From Pardosa pseudoannulata (lineage: Eukaryota; Arthropoda; Arachnida; Araneae; Lycosidae), in contig CM063502.1 in the NCBI GenBank assembly GCA_032207245.1, positions 139,227,673 through 139,291,672 on the forward strand: DNA of 64,000 nt. The letters run 5' to 3'. The notes beneath the pieces are model-generated. The model searched no databases. It was given only the letters and a program-made list of their open reading frames with translations, and was not told where the DNA came from. A program made the translations under genes and the position numbers. This document shows positions 50,696-62,809 of the stretch, one piece after another (the first letter of the stretch is position 1; each line of letters starts with the position of its first letter).

Positions 50696-50792
50696 GCTAT
50701 TGAAGTCATCTTTAGACAAGTAAACACTGGCAAAAACAATCAAAATGCCACCGGTAGTCTTGGCAAAATTGATAAATATCCCTGTTCTCTTT
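50696..50792 (-). other. Candidate exon encoding a short hydrophobic segment
   Basis: The minus strand encodes RTGIFINFAKTTGGILIVFA followed by SVYLSKDDFNS and a good donor (AGC|GTAAGC). The frame extends upstream for about 30 more codons of poorer quality. The glycine-containing hydrophobic stretch could be a membrane segment of a small protein. There is faint likeness to the MIC13/QIL1 N-terminus, but this is not enough to name it. The phase-0 end does not fit the phase-1 array. Confidence 0.25.
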
Positions 50793-51297
50793 CTCAAAGT
50801 TTTAAATATGTGTGAAATAAAATAAAATAAAATCTTTTCAAAACATTTAGAAACTTTAGATTGCAATTCAAACCTTAAAAAATAGTGTTTAATTATGGTA
50901 AGTTTAAATACGTTTTCTTAAACGTTTAGCTATGGGACAAAGAACCCATCCACCTCGCCGGCAATTTATAATTTTTATATATGGATGGGTTAGAGAAATC
51001 AATGGCTGAACAATTTCTCATAGTTTATAGATAAATTATGAGAAACCGAATTTAATTTGCATACAACATAAGCGTAGCACTTTGAGTGACCGTAAATATA
51101 TTAGAACTTGAAAAGAAAAATGGTGGATACGTCAACTCTCTTTTTAGTAACCTTACTACTTACAGTCAGTATTTCTTGTAAGCCGACAATAAGTATGCGA
51201 TCATATATACATATGAACTGTGTGATCGACTTAGCTTTAATAGTAATTTTCAAGAGTACATGTAATTCTAATTGTATATTATTTGAAAATAACAATT

Positions 51298-51372
51298 ATT
51301 GTGCCGAACGATGGTCGAATGGTTAGGATATTCGGTAAAGGAGTTAGTGCGTTCGAACCCCACTGTAGCATT
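51298..51372 (+). repeat. tRNA-like SINE head or tRNA pseudogene
   Basis: GATGGTCGAATGGTTAGGAT resembles an A box and GCGTTCGAACCCC a B box at the usual distance, but acceptor-stem ends do not pair well. The following 100 bp (to about 51480) may be the SINE body. Confidence 0.5.
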
Positions 51373-51489
51373 GTTGTTCGTAGTCAGTCGGAATCAATTT
51401 TAAGCAGTAGATCACGGTGTCATTGCCCTCATGCCTCAATAGACAGTAGCTCTTCTAACCAAACCTCTTTGAGAATTGTAGCAATTTTT

Positions 51490-54060
51490 CAACCTAGCTA
51501 TTTATGACTTGAAGGCAATTCAAATTAGAGTGTTATTCGAGGTATGCCTGTAATATAAATTTAGTGTCATTAAATACAGAAGGAATATTCATTAAACGTT
51601 TAATCATTAATAGTCTCAGTTCAAGTTTCAATTCAATTTTCTATTAAATTTTAGTTTTGTTCAAGCACCACTTTTGTTGCTTTCGTTTTATATTACAGCT
51701 CATTTAAATCACTGTTTATGAAATGGTTTGCTTCTAAAAACTGACGGAACGTAGAAGGAAAATACATACTTTTGAAATATTTTTTAAACATTAAGTGAAG
51801 GAATAATTTTAACTGGAATAATTTGTACTAAAATCTTAAGATATAAAACTTCTAAATAGGTATATTTTTCTCTTTTTCAACGTTATGTTACTCAGATAAA
51901 CACCTCTATTTTTATAGAATCACAGCTGATTCTGAGCAGAGTGCTAAGTTTCATAAAAAATTCTATGTTATAAAGTTGCTTCAATGTATTGTTTTAATGA
52001 TTCTGTTCAATACCTCTGTCGTTCAACTCCTATATTAGTAATAATATTGTTTATTCACATCAATTCTCAAAAAAGAAAGAAAGAAGTAGGTAGTGATGAA
52101 GCATAATTCAAAGAAAGAAAAATTATCTTTTTTTCCCCCTGAAGGTGAAAATTATAATTGAATTCTATTTGGCTTTTACTGACTCATTAATTATCTGTCG
52201 AAAATAATGTGTAATAAGCTGAGAGTTTAAGGAAACATCACGTGTTTAACTAGCTTGGTTTCTCAAGAACATAGATAGGATAGATTTCTTTTATTTTCCC
52301 GAAGTAACTTAGAAGTGATTACACTGAATGATATTTTTGTTATGACTACCTTGCAATTCTAAGCAAATTAACCGTAATGACTTGTTATAGCTGAAATAGA
52401 GACAGACATAAAAGTGGTACTCCGAGCATCTATAATAATTACTGAAGTAAAATCCTTGTAAACGTGTGGTTATGAAAGACAATTCAATACACTCTAGTCT
52501 ATTGAATTGTGTTTCGCACTCCCTCATTTACATAGAATTCAATATACTTAAGTCTATTAAATTGTATGTATAGGGGTGAAATGTATATTGAATGTTGCAT
52601 ATTGGAAATGTTCAAGGTCATGTAATTAGTATCAGTAAAAATTGGGTAAAACTTTCTTTGGATATTTTAAAGAAAAAAATAATAATGTATCTTTACATTC
52701 CATTTTGAAACAAATATACTTTTTAAGAATTACTATAAATGTTGTACAAAAATATTATTACAGAATATTTATCTATGGTTGAGTTGCTTATATAGCTTAT
52801 CTTTTAAAATCATATATATGTGTGTGTTTATATGTGCATATGTATTATAGGATAACTTAAGATTAATGTTATAAATTCATTTGATTTATTTATGGAGAAT
52901 TGTTATTAACATCAATGAGTATTATAAGAATTGTATTATAAGAATATTTTTAAATAAACTGTTTATACTTAAATTGCAGATATTTATAAATCCGGCATTA
53001 AAATTAAACTGGAATGTATTTATTTTAGAGAACACCACATTATTGGCCTCTAATTTACAGATAATTTAGAAGTGGGCCAAAACTGATATCAAACGATTGC
53101 TTGTCATAACACCATAAAATATAACTGTACAAAAATAGGCAATATATGTCTGCATATTTATACATATGTATATTTATCTATCTATACACACACATACTAT
53201 ATATATATATATAATAAGAATTATTACAATAATATAAACCAAATTAGTCATTAAGTCCTGTTTATAACATCTGATATTTCATCTAGAATAATTGGAAAGT
53301 ATTAGATAATATTAAAAAAAAATTCAATAAACATCAATGTTTTTTTTTATTTCAGACATAAAAGCATCTGGTTGATATTTCTGATAGTGTACAATTTTTG
53401 TTTGCGATTTGAAACAAAATCTGAAATATGCGAATATTACATTCCCATGCCTAAATTATTCTCTGTTAGAGGATCAGAAAAAACTCCCTGCCTTTAGAAT
53501 TATTCTACCTTTAAAAGTGTAATTTTCTGTGAATGTCTTCTTTTGATATCAAAATTTAATAAAAAAATAAAAAACTCAGATGAATAATTTTTTTAGTATT
53601 GTTCTTGAATTATATAACTAAGTATTGATTTAGCTGGAAAATAATAAATAAATAAAAACCGTGACCTTTCATAACACACAAAAATAAAAATGTGATTATA
53701 GCGGAACGTTTTTAGGGGTACTTATAGTTAGTCAAAACTAAAACTAAAAATTTGAGAGAAGAAAAATACTCAAGTGCTACCTTTACCTACAGAAAGCAAA
53801 GAAGAAATAAAGATAAATATGGACAGAGAAAACTATAATTCAAGCATTTGAAACATTTATTCTGCTAGATAAAAATCTAGAACTCGACTTTTTTCGATTG
53901 CAACTGCAATAAGAATTGAAGGTTTGAAAAAAAAATAATAGCTGGTGATTATAAATTTTGGTGGCTAACTCTGAATCAGAACTTTTTAAGAAATTAGACG
54001 ACTATTTGTAAATAAAAAATATGCATTGTTAATAATTTTAAAAGCAGTTTGGTTTGGAAC
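51490..54060. other. AT-rich, no gene recognised
   Basis: Contains a partial repeat of about 57 bp at 52475-52565 (ATTCAATACACTCTAGTCTA versus a variant) and simple AT/CA runs near 52810 and 53170. No exon seen. Confidence 0.5.
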
Positions 54061-54079
54061 GCTAAGGCCAATTTCATTA

Positions 54080-54225
54080 CAACACGAAGAATAATTAACC
54101 GGAATCTATCGCTTCAAGTCAGTTCAAACGGGTTTAAACATCCATGCCATTAATGAGATTGATTCTGTAGAATCTTGTACCCAAATGTAGCGCTCTACTC
54201 ATTCGGCTATCGTCCAGTTCCTTAT
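54080..54225 (-). repeat. tRNA-derived SINE fragment
   Basis: Read on the minus strand: GATAGCCGAATGAGTAGAGC, a variable part, then AGAATCAATCTCATTAATGG and GCATGGATG. The first part is A-box-like, the second B-box-like. It aligns with the fragment at 56.96-57.05 kb. Confidence 0.6.
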
Positions 54226-54412
54226 CAGCAGAAGTAAGAAGGAAAATATACGCTAGATAGCATTAGATTTCCTTTTTTTGTGACTACACGGTTTACTTGT
54301 AAGTTCTGATCTTTAATCATGTTATGTATAAATGAAATTTTTGCATACTTTTTTTTATTGAGAGCTCATTCTTTCGTTCATCTATTTTTTGATAGTCATA
54401 TATCTGACACTC

Positions 54413-54848
54413 ATTGACTATTTGACTACTAACGGGACATATACATTCCACTGAGATTTAAAAAATTACTAATGGGATAAATGTCTGAGAAAATCTCTCG
54501 TTGACTCTTTGACTACTAACGGGACATATATATTTCACTGAGATTTAAAAAATTACTTATGGGATAAATGTCTGAGAAAATCTCTCATTGACTCTTTGAC
54601 TACTAACGGGACATATACATTCCACTGAGATTTAAAAAATTACTAATCGGATAAATGTCTGAGAAAATCTCTCATTGACTCTTTGACTACTAACGGGACA
54701 TATACATTCCACTGAGATTTAAAAAATTACTAATGGGATAAATGTCTGAGAAAATCTCTCATTGACTCTTTGACTACTAACGGGACATATACATTCCACT
54801 GAGATTTAAAAAATTACTAATGGGATAAATGTCTGAGAAAATCTCAAC
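54413..54848. repeat. 87-bp tandem repeat, five copies
   Basis: The unit holds GACTACTAACGGGACATATA, CACTGAGATTTAAAAAATTA and GGGATAAATGTCTGAGAAAA. The AACGGG motif recurs at 54431, 54518, 54605, 54692 and 54779, exactly 87 bp apart. Copies differ by one or a few bases, so the array is young. Reading frames contain stops, so it is not coding. It is a minisatellite. Confidence 0.95.
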
Positions 54849-54849
54849 G

Positions 54850-56880
54850 TACAGTGTCCCAGAGGTAGAACAAGAACAGTTTTGTATATTTAGTCTGTGG
54901 GTTACCTTGATGATACAATCCGTTTTCCTGACAGAGTTTAATATTTATTCGAGTTTTTCTATGTGGACATGTCTTCGTCAATTTTGAATGGATGGTGAAT
55001 ACTTAATTACTTTTTTTATTATGAAAAATTTCGCAGTTATTATAAATGAATAAATAAATTCTTCACATAGATAATAATAACAATTTTACATGCACGAAAA
55101 ATTTATTATGTTCCACCAATATTTTGAATTTGGATTTATATGACTCAGGCTGCAATCTAAAAACCATTTTATAAAACATTCTAAATAAAAGCATGTTTTA
55201 TCTAGGGAACAGATTCCATTGAAAGATAAGCAGGGTCAAAATAAATATTTTAAATTCATAGTTAAAGGGTTAAAACAAACTATAGACAATACTCTTTTTG
55301 CTGCTCAAAATACAACACTACTGGTGTGCGAATCCACAGAAAAATTTTTGGTATTCTCTCTAATCGATATACTTAGAAAAGATTTTTTTCGACCTCTTAC
55401 TGTAAAATCAAATTTTTCACTAAAGTCAAAAATGGAAGTCAATGGAAAAGAGAAATGAAGTCAAAGACGTAGAGAAGGAGATTTGCAAGAAGATTAAGAT
55501 GATAGAAAGAGAGCTATATTTATCTATTTCTCCTAAGTACACCAATATATTTTCTAACAATAATGAAGATTCAACTTATTTAACAAAGCTGGCTTTAATC
55601 TGTATTTATATTTTGTTTCTAGATAAACGAGAAGATTTAAAGTCACGTACGAGAAGCAGTAATTATAGTGACATGTACTTGACTAAACTATAAATTGTTT
55701 AAATCTGGGATAGAAGGGAAATAAGTCATGGAGAGGATATATATTTACAAATTTAAACTTAAAATGGAATTACGATATAATAAATGACAAAAGATTGCCA
55801 GCAGTCAAATTTCTTGCAGCTGTCATTCGTTACTCAAATATAATTTATTAAAAATTTAATCCTTTACAAAGTAATTGAGGTTCGGGAATTTTTTTTTTTT
55901 TGCTACCAGTAAAACTATTCCTTTATGTAAAGCAAAATTAAAATAAAAGAGAGTAAAATAATATTATTTAAAGTAAACAAAAAAATCTCAAGTTTTATGA
56001 AATTCAGAATAGTAACAAAATAAATTTCCAGACTACAAACTTTTGTATATTGAAGAAGTTAAAGAATTCAACAATTTAAAAGGAAATAAAAATGGTAGTC
56101 AAAATATTTCATTTAAATATTAAATTTTTATAGGTAGTGAAAATAACATTGAATATAATTATAAAAAGAAAAGCGAAATAATTCATCAAATCATTATGCA
56201 AATACGAGAATAAAAAAATTAGGTTTTTAGAGCTTGTTTAAACTTGTGGAAAGTTACTAATAAATTTCAATTTTTAGTTAGTTTTTATGACAGAATAAAA
56301 TGAAATATTCTTCTTCAGTTTTATTTTAAGTAACATTTGTACATAGTTATATCAGTTGAAAAATGTCAACTAAGCATTTAACATTATCTTTTGCTATGTG
56401 AGGACTATCCCCACATATATTTATCTCCATAGATTTTACCGTTAAAGAAAGGAAATGTAGTTGTTTTCCTTTAGCATGAATTTTATTTTGCCTATAAATA
56501 CTTTCTATGTCCTGAGCTCTAGTCAATAATGCAAGCAATAATGCAAGCGTCTCAAGAGAGATTATAGTAAAAATGCTTAGGAAAAGGAATGTCTCTTTCA
56601 ACTTTCTACTTAACTCTTTGTATTTCAACAAAGTATTTCTTCAAATATTAGAATGTAAAAAATTTATAAAGTAACTTGAAACATGAAAATAAAAATTCAT
56701 TTTCCAAAAATGTGAATTTTTTACAAAAGCAGATATTTAGTTCTTGGGAATAGTGTGACTGATTACATATGATTAGGCGATAAATTAAACTTTGATTTGG
56801 AAAGCATTGCCCTTTAATAGGTTGATTGGTTTGTTGCTCTAAGGTGTAACGCTTTGCAAACGAGACCATTAATTAGGTTT
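54850..56880. other. AT-rich, no gene recognised
   Basis: Overlapping plus-strand frames at 55219-55693 and minus-strand frames at 56347-56869 lack motifs. A short direct repeat AATAATGCAAGC occurs at 56525-56548. Confidence 0.5.
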
Positions 56881-56889
56881 CGTTTGGAT

Positions 56890-57055
56890 TGGGTTGTAGC
56901 GCAACGGTCTTTTGTTCACGAGGGCTAATAAGACTGGGACCTACTTCTTAAAGCGGATTTCGACGGTTGCGAGCATCCATGCCATCAGTGGGAATCGAAT
57001 CTTCTTACTCTGGTACCGAAGAGCAGACTCGGACATCACTCGGCGATAGATAGGA
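56890..57055 (-). repeat. tRNA-derived SINE
   Basis: On the minus strand: CTATCGCCGAGTGATGTCCG, GTACCAGAGTAAGAAGATTC, GATTCCCACTGATGGCATGG. The GATTCGATTCCC part is a good B box. The tail GGCATGGATG is shared with the fragments at 54.1 and 61.1 kb. Confidence 0.65.
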
Positions 57056-57155
57056 GTTATACGAGTAAATTGCATTAAATGCAATACTAAGGGACGTTCA
57101 AGAAATCAGTCCTTGGAAACTCTCTGTGAAATTTATTTTTGTGTATGTTGCAGAT

Positions 57156-57215
57156 ATGTAACACGATGATAAACGAAGGTACACGAGGACAAATGTAACA
57201 CGAGGGTAAACACAA
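57156..57215. repeat. Degenerate minisatellite (about 17 bp, three to four units)
   Basis: GTAACACGATGATAAACGA, GTACACGAGGACAAAT, GTAACACGAGGGTAAACAC follow one another. Confidence 0.6.
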
Positions 57216-60200
57216 GAAAACTTTACTTGTTGGTAACTTGATATAAAGTAAGAGATATGTAACTCTAATTTATTCTTTAAATTGAATAATTAGTAGTAAA
57301 ATAATGGAATTTACAAGGGATCTAATTACGTTTATGTATAAATTTTATGTTCATTTGGTTTTTTGTTCAGTACTAAAAAGTATATAATTGAAGATATGAT
57401 GTATGTTTATAGTATTAGGTTTTTAAAACTTTGGGAGAAAAGGTACAAGAAATAATGATTAATTTTATAGTTACATGGCTTAAAAACTAGTGGTAAGTGG
57501 ATCAGGAAATTGTGGGTACCACAATACTATAAAAACCCTGAAATATCTGCTAAACGTTTTAAAAAAATTAATCAGGGTATTATAAATGTAGAAAATCTTT
57601 AACTAGATCAAATACAAATATTTTTACAGAAATAAAAATTTGACAAAAATATTTTTATATAGAAGAACAAAAAGGTTTTACTGAAGAAGATTTCTTTGAA
57701 ATTGTCAAGAGTTAAAGGTTATATAAAACAAAAATTTAAAAAAAAATTTAGACAAGAACTACAGAAGTACATTTGATGTCTTATTTTCTAAGTAATATAA
57801 AACCGATTTTATCTTAGACATTTCTGACAGAAAATATTATTGACTTCAAAATACCTTGAGTGATTTCATTTCATAAATGCAGTACTATATTTCTCAAATC
57901 TAAAGTTCTCTTAAAGTTCAAGATAAATGCTACTGGATAATCAAGTATGTCCTCTAATGACAGAAAAGGAAAAAAGGTTGATATTCAAAATAAATTTAAA
58001 ATATCAATAGTAAAAGATTTATTCCTTTCTTATTGATAACGTCTTACATTATCTGAAGCAATATTGCGTATGAAATATTATATTTTTTGTAATTTTGCAA
58101 GAAATATAAATGTGATAGCGAAATATCAAATGCACCATTCACATACATAAATACGTGCAGTCATATGCAAATATGTATGCAAATAACTATCAGGATAGTT
58201 ACGTATGTCATACAATATAGTTAAATAAAAATTCATGTCGACTCTTCATGAGGACAGCGATTTTAAAAAACTACATAATATATAAAAGTAAAGTATACAC
58301 ACCCGATTAATACTGAATTAAAATATTTGATATAAATATTGTGTTATCCACGTGTTCAAATATTTTGATATTACTAGAGTCAGAAAGTATTTGAACAGAA
58401 AAACAAAAGTGATTGGCACGGTACCACGTGCGTTAAAGAGCATCAAAATACTTTGTAAGCATTAAAAACTAAACCTTTATGAAAATTAAACTGTATACAT
58501 TAAGAGTGTTCGATAACACCTTCACATACTAGGATCACAAACCACAATAGTGGCTTCTCAGATGCATATCCCACATCATAATATAATGATTTGATTAACT
58601 TGGTTGAGAGACGGTATAAACTAGATTACTGGCAGGGGACAAACAATCAAATATAGTTGTGAACCAGAATTTTTATATTTTAAGTCCGTTGAATGAGTAC
58701 CGGAGACATTTTGAGGAGATCTTTGGTAGTGTGGTATTTAGTAACAAAGGAAAAGTTCGACGTTGAATTAATAGGATTTGGGATGCTGTATGCTAATTTG
58801 GTCTAAGATTACTGGTTACATCGTTCCTACTACTAGTCTGAGATAGACATATTAATATTTAAGGTACTCACATGATCTTACATTGGGACTAGGATAAAGA
58901 ACTAACTTTGTATTTACCAGCATGAATGTATATTGTACCGCACATTTATACAATGGTATTAAATATTAAACATTTGTAGTAAAAGAAACTATCTGATCCG
59001 CATAGAGTACTAATATTAGCATAACAGTACATATGCAAGAACTTTAATGACCATTATTATTTCAAATGATTACACGGATTTATACTTAAACTTCAAAGTT
59101 CAAGCGTAATTTCCAAGCGTTAGGCAGTTGGAAGTGAGAAAAAAATTCCATTTTATGTAATCCTAAAACTTATGAATTATCTTCCGGTACGGCTTACATA
59201 TTCCTTACTAGAAAATAAATATCATATTTCTTGATTAAATATTGGTATATACCACAGGTGAGGAAATACAATAAATTTATTTAAAAATGCTTCTACTTTT
59301 TATTTTTATTTTAAACGGCATTTTAATACCCAGTTGTTTATTAAAAATATTTAAAGGTTAGTTTTACAAGTTATTACCTTTATGGGAATTTTAAAGAAGT
59401 TTTATGTTGCAACTTTTCGTGTTAAATAATGAATAAATGACCTAATGTTTATTTTGTATTGTTTCTATGTGAATGCAATAACCTGTCAAAACAGTTGAAA
59501 ATTACAATAATTACGCAAAAATCGCATTTATATGTATCAACTTATGGGGCTCCTTTATGGTAAGGTCTACCTCTAACTGTAAAACCGTTACCCACCTCTG
59601 GTATGTATTGTAAAAAGCATATAAATGATTCTAGATTCGCATTTGTTTCCTTCGAAAAGATATTTAATCCAACATGAGGCTATAAAATGCAAGCATTATT
59701 TCTTTCTATTTTATATCCGTACATAAATATCTTTAAATCTACTTTTCTTGTTTCGTCTTGACCCTTGCTGTAAATTCTAATATAAATTAGCAACAATGTT
59801 GCAGGTAATCTCAGCTACAGCTATAAAAAATGCTTTATAATATGATTAAGTTGTAATAATAGTTAATAAATAGAGAACGTATAAATTATACTTTAAATGA
59901 TTTATTAAAGTTTTGAGTTAATACTATTCTGCGAATGGCTAATAAAAATCCCAGAAAGTCAATTAAAGTATAAAATGGAATGTTTATATAAACGACTGTC
60001 GTGTTAAAACGATGAAAACCCTGTTGAAAAAAAGATGGCGCAGATTATATTTATTGTAGGCAAAATAATGTTCTAATGCAATGTAGAGTTCAGATGACTA
60101 TCGAATATGTTTGAATGCATAATATATAACTTAAGGCATCATCAGTAATTTATAACAAAATTATACTAATTTCAAACTTTTATAGCAGTCCATCACACAC

Positions 60201-61050
60201 AATCAAACTTTCATCACTTCTTGTTTACACTGTAATTACACGTATATTTATTTTCGATGTCAAAGAGAAATATTTTGGGGGATACATCCAAAAGATGGTA
60301 GTTATTTAATTATGGAATAACTAGGACTCTGATGTTAGGAACCGTAATGTATGAGATCGGTTGCAAATAACTGCATGGAAGTCTTTAGAAGTTAGAAAAT
60401 CAACTTTTAGCAGTAAATTTGCACCTCATTATTATTTGAAAATCTAACTGAAAACCTTTGCATGGGACATTTTTATCTAGAATGCTGTAAATGTAGTTTT
60501 GTATTACAATCATAAGTCCAATGCAATCACACTTTCAAAAATTCTTACTCAGCCCTACACAATGACAAAATTTTCTCAAACTCTTTTAACATGTTGAATT
60601 TTTTCAAATAAAAAACTTCAAATTGGATAATTTTTTATGCTAAAATTTCCTTTCATTCACTCAGTGTCAAGAAGTTTTAAATCATTTGAATAAAGTATAA
60701 CATGATTACACAGATGAATAAATAATATCAATAAATATAAATCAAATAAAACATTTGTCACAATCATGCTTAAAGGCCTGCTAAAGGTTTGACTATAAAA
60801 TTTTATGTGACACCAAAGCATTTATGTAAGTTTAATACTACAATATAAAAGGTTTACGCTTTATTAAATTATGTTCATGTCTTTAGAAATGAATGTAAGC
60901 AATGTGTACCTGCATTTAAGTCAAATCAACATTACAGACTCTAAAACTAATTTCCCAAACATGTTTTTTAAAAGTTTTTCATACCTTAACAACAACTTGA
61001 ATTTTAGTGCTTATTGATTTAACTCAAAATCTTCATTATTACAGTTTTAC
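57216..61050. other. AT-rich, no gene recognised
   Basis: Scanned on both strands for A/B exons, a start codon with a signal peptide, and transposon motifs. None found. Confidence 0.5.
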
Positions 61051-61061
61051 GACTGTTACTA

Positions 61062-61150
61062 GACTGTTGATCTCCGAATGGATAAGGCGCTGTCTTTGAA
61101 GTACCTGATTCCTGGATTTAAATCTTTCTAGTGGCATAGATGGATTCTGT
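61062..61150 (+). repeat. tRNA-derived SINE fragment
   Basis: GATCTCCGAATGGATAAGGC then GTACCTGATTCCTGGATTTA and AGTGGCATAGATGGATTC. It matches the minus-strand copies at 54.1 and 56.9 kb in the order A box, B box, GGCATxGATG. Confidence 0.65.
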
Positions 61151-61159
61151 TTGGTATAA

Positions 61160-62486
61160 TATGCAATAGGTCTCTTTCAGAAAAGTTTTTGTATTTAAAA
61201 ATAGTTCATCGTAGCAATACTAAAATAGCTATTCTTATTAAATTTTTAAAAGAAATTGGTTTATATGATATTGGGTAAGTTCCAAGTACATGCCTTCTTA
61301 AATTTTACCATAACGAGGCAAAACATTAAACATTAAAATTTTGGATTAGACTATAAAATCAATTTTTCTTAAAAGAACTGTAGCGTTTCAAATAAAAACA
61401 TTCTCATAAAATTCAATTTCATTTGGAAAGTACTAGATATTAATTTTTTTTTCTATTTGAAACGTTTCATTTTCTCAAGTCATTAAAAAACAAGAAACAC
61501 AGCTTGGGTAAAAAAAAATCTTAACATGTTTTGAGTTTATTCTTATTTCAACATTTGTTTAGGAAATGAAAAAAATATGGACATAAAAATTTGCATTTTT
61601 ACTTCATTTGATATTTACTCAAGATGTCTAGGACGATGTAAAAATGCTTTTTACGACTGTAAAATATTAATAAAGAAGTTTAAAATAAACATTATATTCA
61701 GCATAAGATTACCATTTTAGGTAGAACAACAGTTATCGCACCAAAATGAAATGGATATTATTATTAAAGGAACACTTTCTACCGTTAAATTATACACATT
61801 TCTTATTTTTAAATGTTGCTGGAAAAAGTGTTATTATCTTTTTAAAGAAAATTTCTTTAGTTCCATTAATTTAAATCTTAGTTTATTGTCCAACATTTAA
61901 TAAAAAATAATCTAAAGAAACGTTTATGACATAACTTAAAAATCAGAATGGCCTTCTGGTTTAGAAACCAAATTTTTTGAAGTAAAAAAAAAGCACCAAT
62001 AATGCAGATATAAAATTTAAAAAAATTGTAGATTTCTTTAAGGGATTAATCTTTAACTCTTTGTGAAAGAATTGCCTGAAATCCTGTTATTAAGACTTTT
62101 CAAGAGAACGTTAGGAATAATTTTCAATAACAATAAAGCTCAAAAAATAATATTTTTATCTTTATAGTACATAATGTATTATAGAAACAGCTCTCAAGCA
62201 GAAGAAAACTGAATTATAAATCCCAACTGCACAAAGAATATTTTCTCTAAGATTTAAAATATTCTCTAAAACATTCAAATGAAGCTTGACAGTAATCAAT
62301 TAATTAAAATAGAGAAGTGCTTGCACAGAAACTGTAGCTATTTCCCCAATGACTGAAAACGCAGGAAATATACTTCTCCGGCGTTGTTGAATATTGTCTC
62401 CAAGCGTTCACTGCATCTAGCGGTCGTTGAGCCGCACTACAGGTGGCACAATTGTATCGCACCTGTTATGGGAGAAAAAATTTCTT
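61160..62486. other. AT-rich, no gene recognised
   Basis: The last part (62340-62480) is less AT-rich (GCATCTAGCGGTCGTTGAGC) and may be an old repeat. Nothing identified. Confidence 0.45.
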
Positions 62487-62494
62487 CCCTAGAG

Positions 62495-62800
62495 CAGTGG
62501 TTCTCAAACTTTTTCCACGTGGCAACTTTGTCGAGCTAAAAATTTTTCTCGACACAACTACTCTTAAATAAGTTTGAATACAATGGAAATTAAGAAAAAA
62601 CATTGCAAATCTAATGCTTATTTGTCATTAAATGTGATAAATGTAAATGTTTGGTTTTAATTTTAGCCATTTCATTTATATTTATGAGAAGTTTAGCTAA
62701 TTTTACCCTCAGATCACTTGACCTTGATTACTACTATGTCTCACCTGGATTACGCTCATGGCACTACAGGATGTCATGGCTCCTAGCTTGAGAACCGTAA
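62495..62800. mobile_element. hAT-type MITE with 8-bp target duplication
   Basis: The left end is CAGTGGTTCTCAAACTTTTT, the well-known hAT (Charlie-like) terminus. The right end reads backwards TTACGGTTCTCAAGCTAGGA. The flanks are CCCTAGAG (62487-62494) and CTCTAGAG (62801-62808), seven of eight identical. At 306 bp it is non-coding and was mobilised by an element elsewhere. Confidence 0.85.
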
Positions 62801-62809
62801 CTCTAGAGT

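Noticed and set aside
51298..51372. Functional tRNA gene
   Set aside because: A- and B-box-like parts are present, but the acceptor stem does not pair and no clear anticodon arm can be drawn.
54413..54848. CRISPR-like array
   Set aside because: The whole 87-bp unit is repeated, with no variable spacers, and the setting is eukaryotic.
55219..55693. Two overlapping plus-strand open frames
   Set aside because: No motif, Lys-rich by composition, overlap in different frames.
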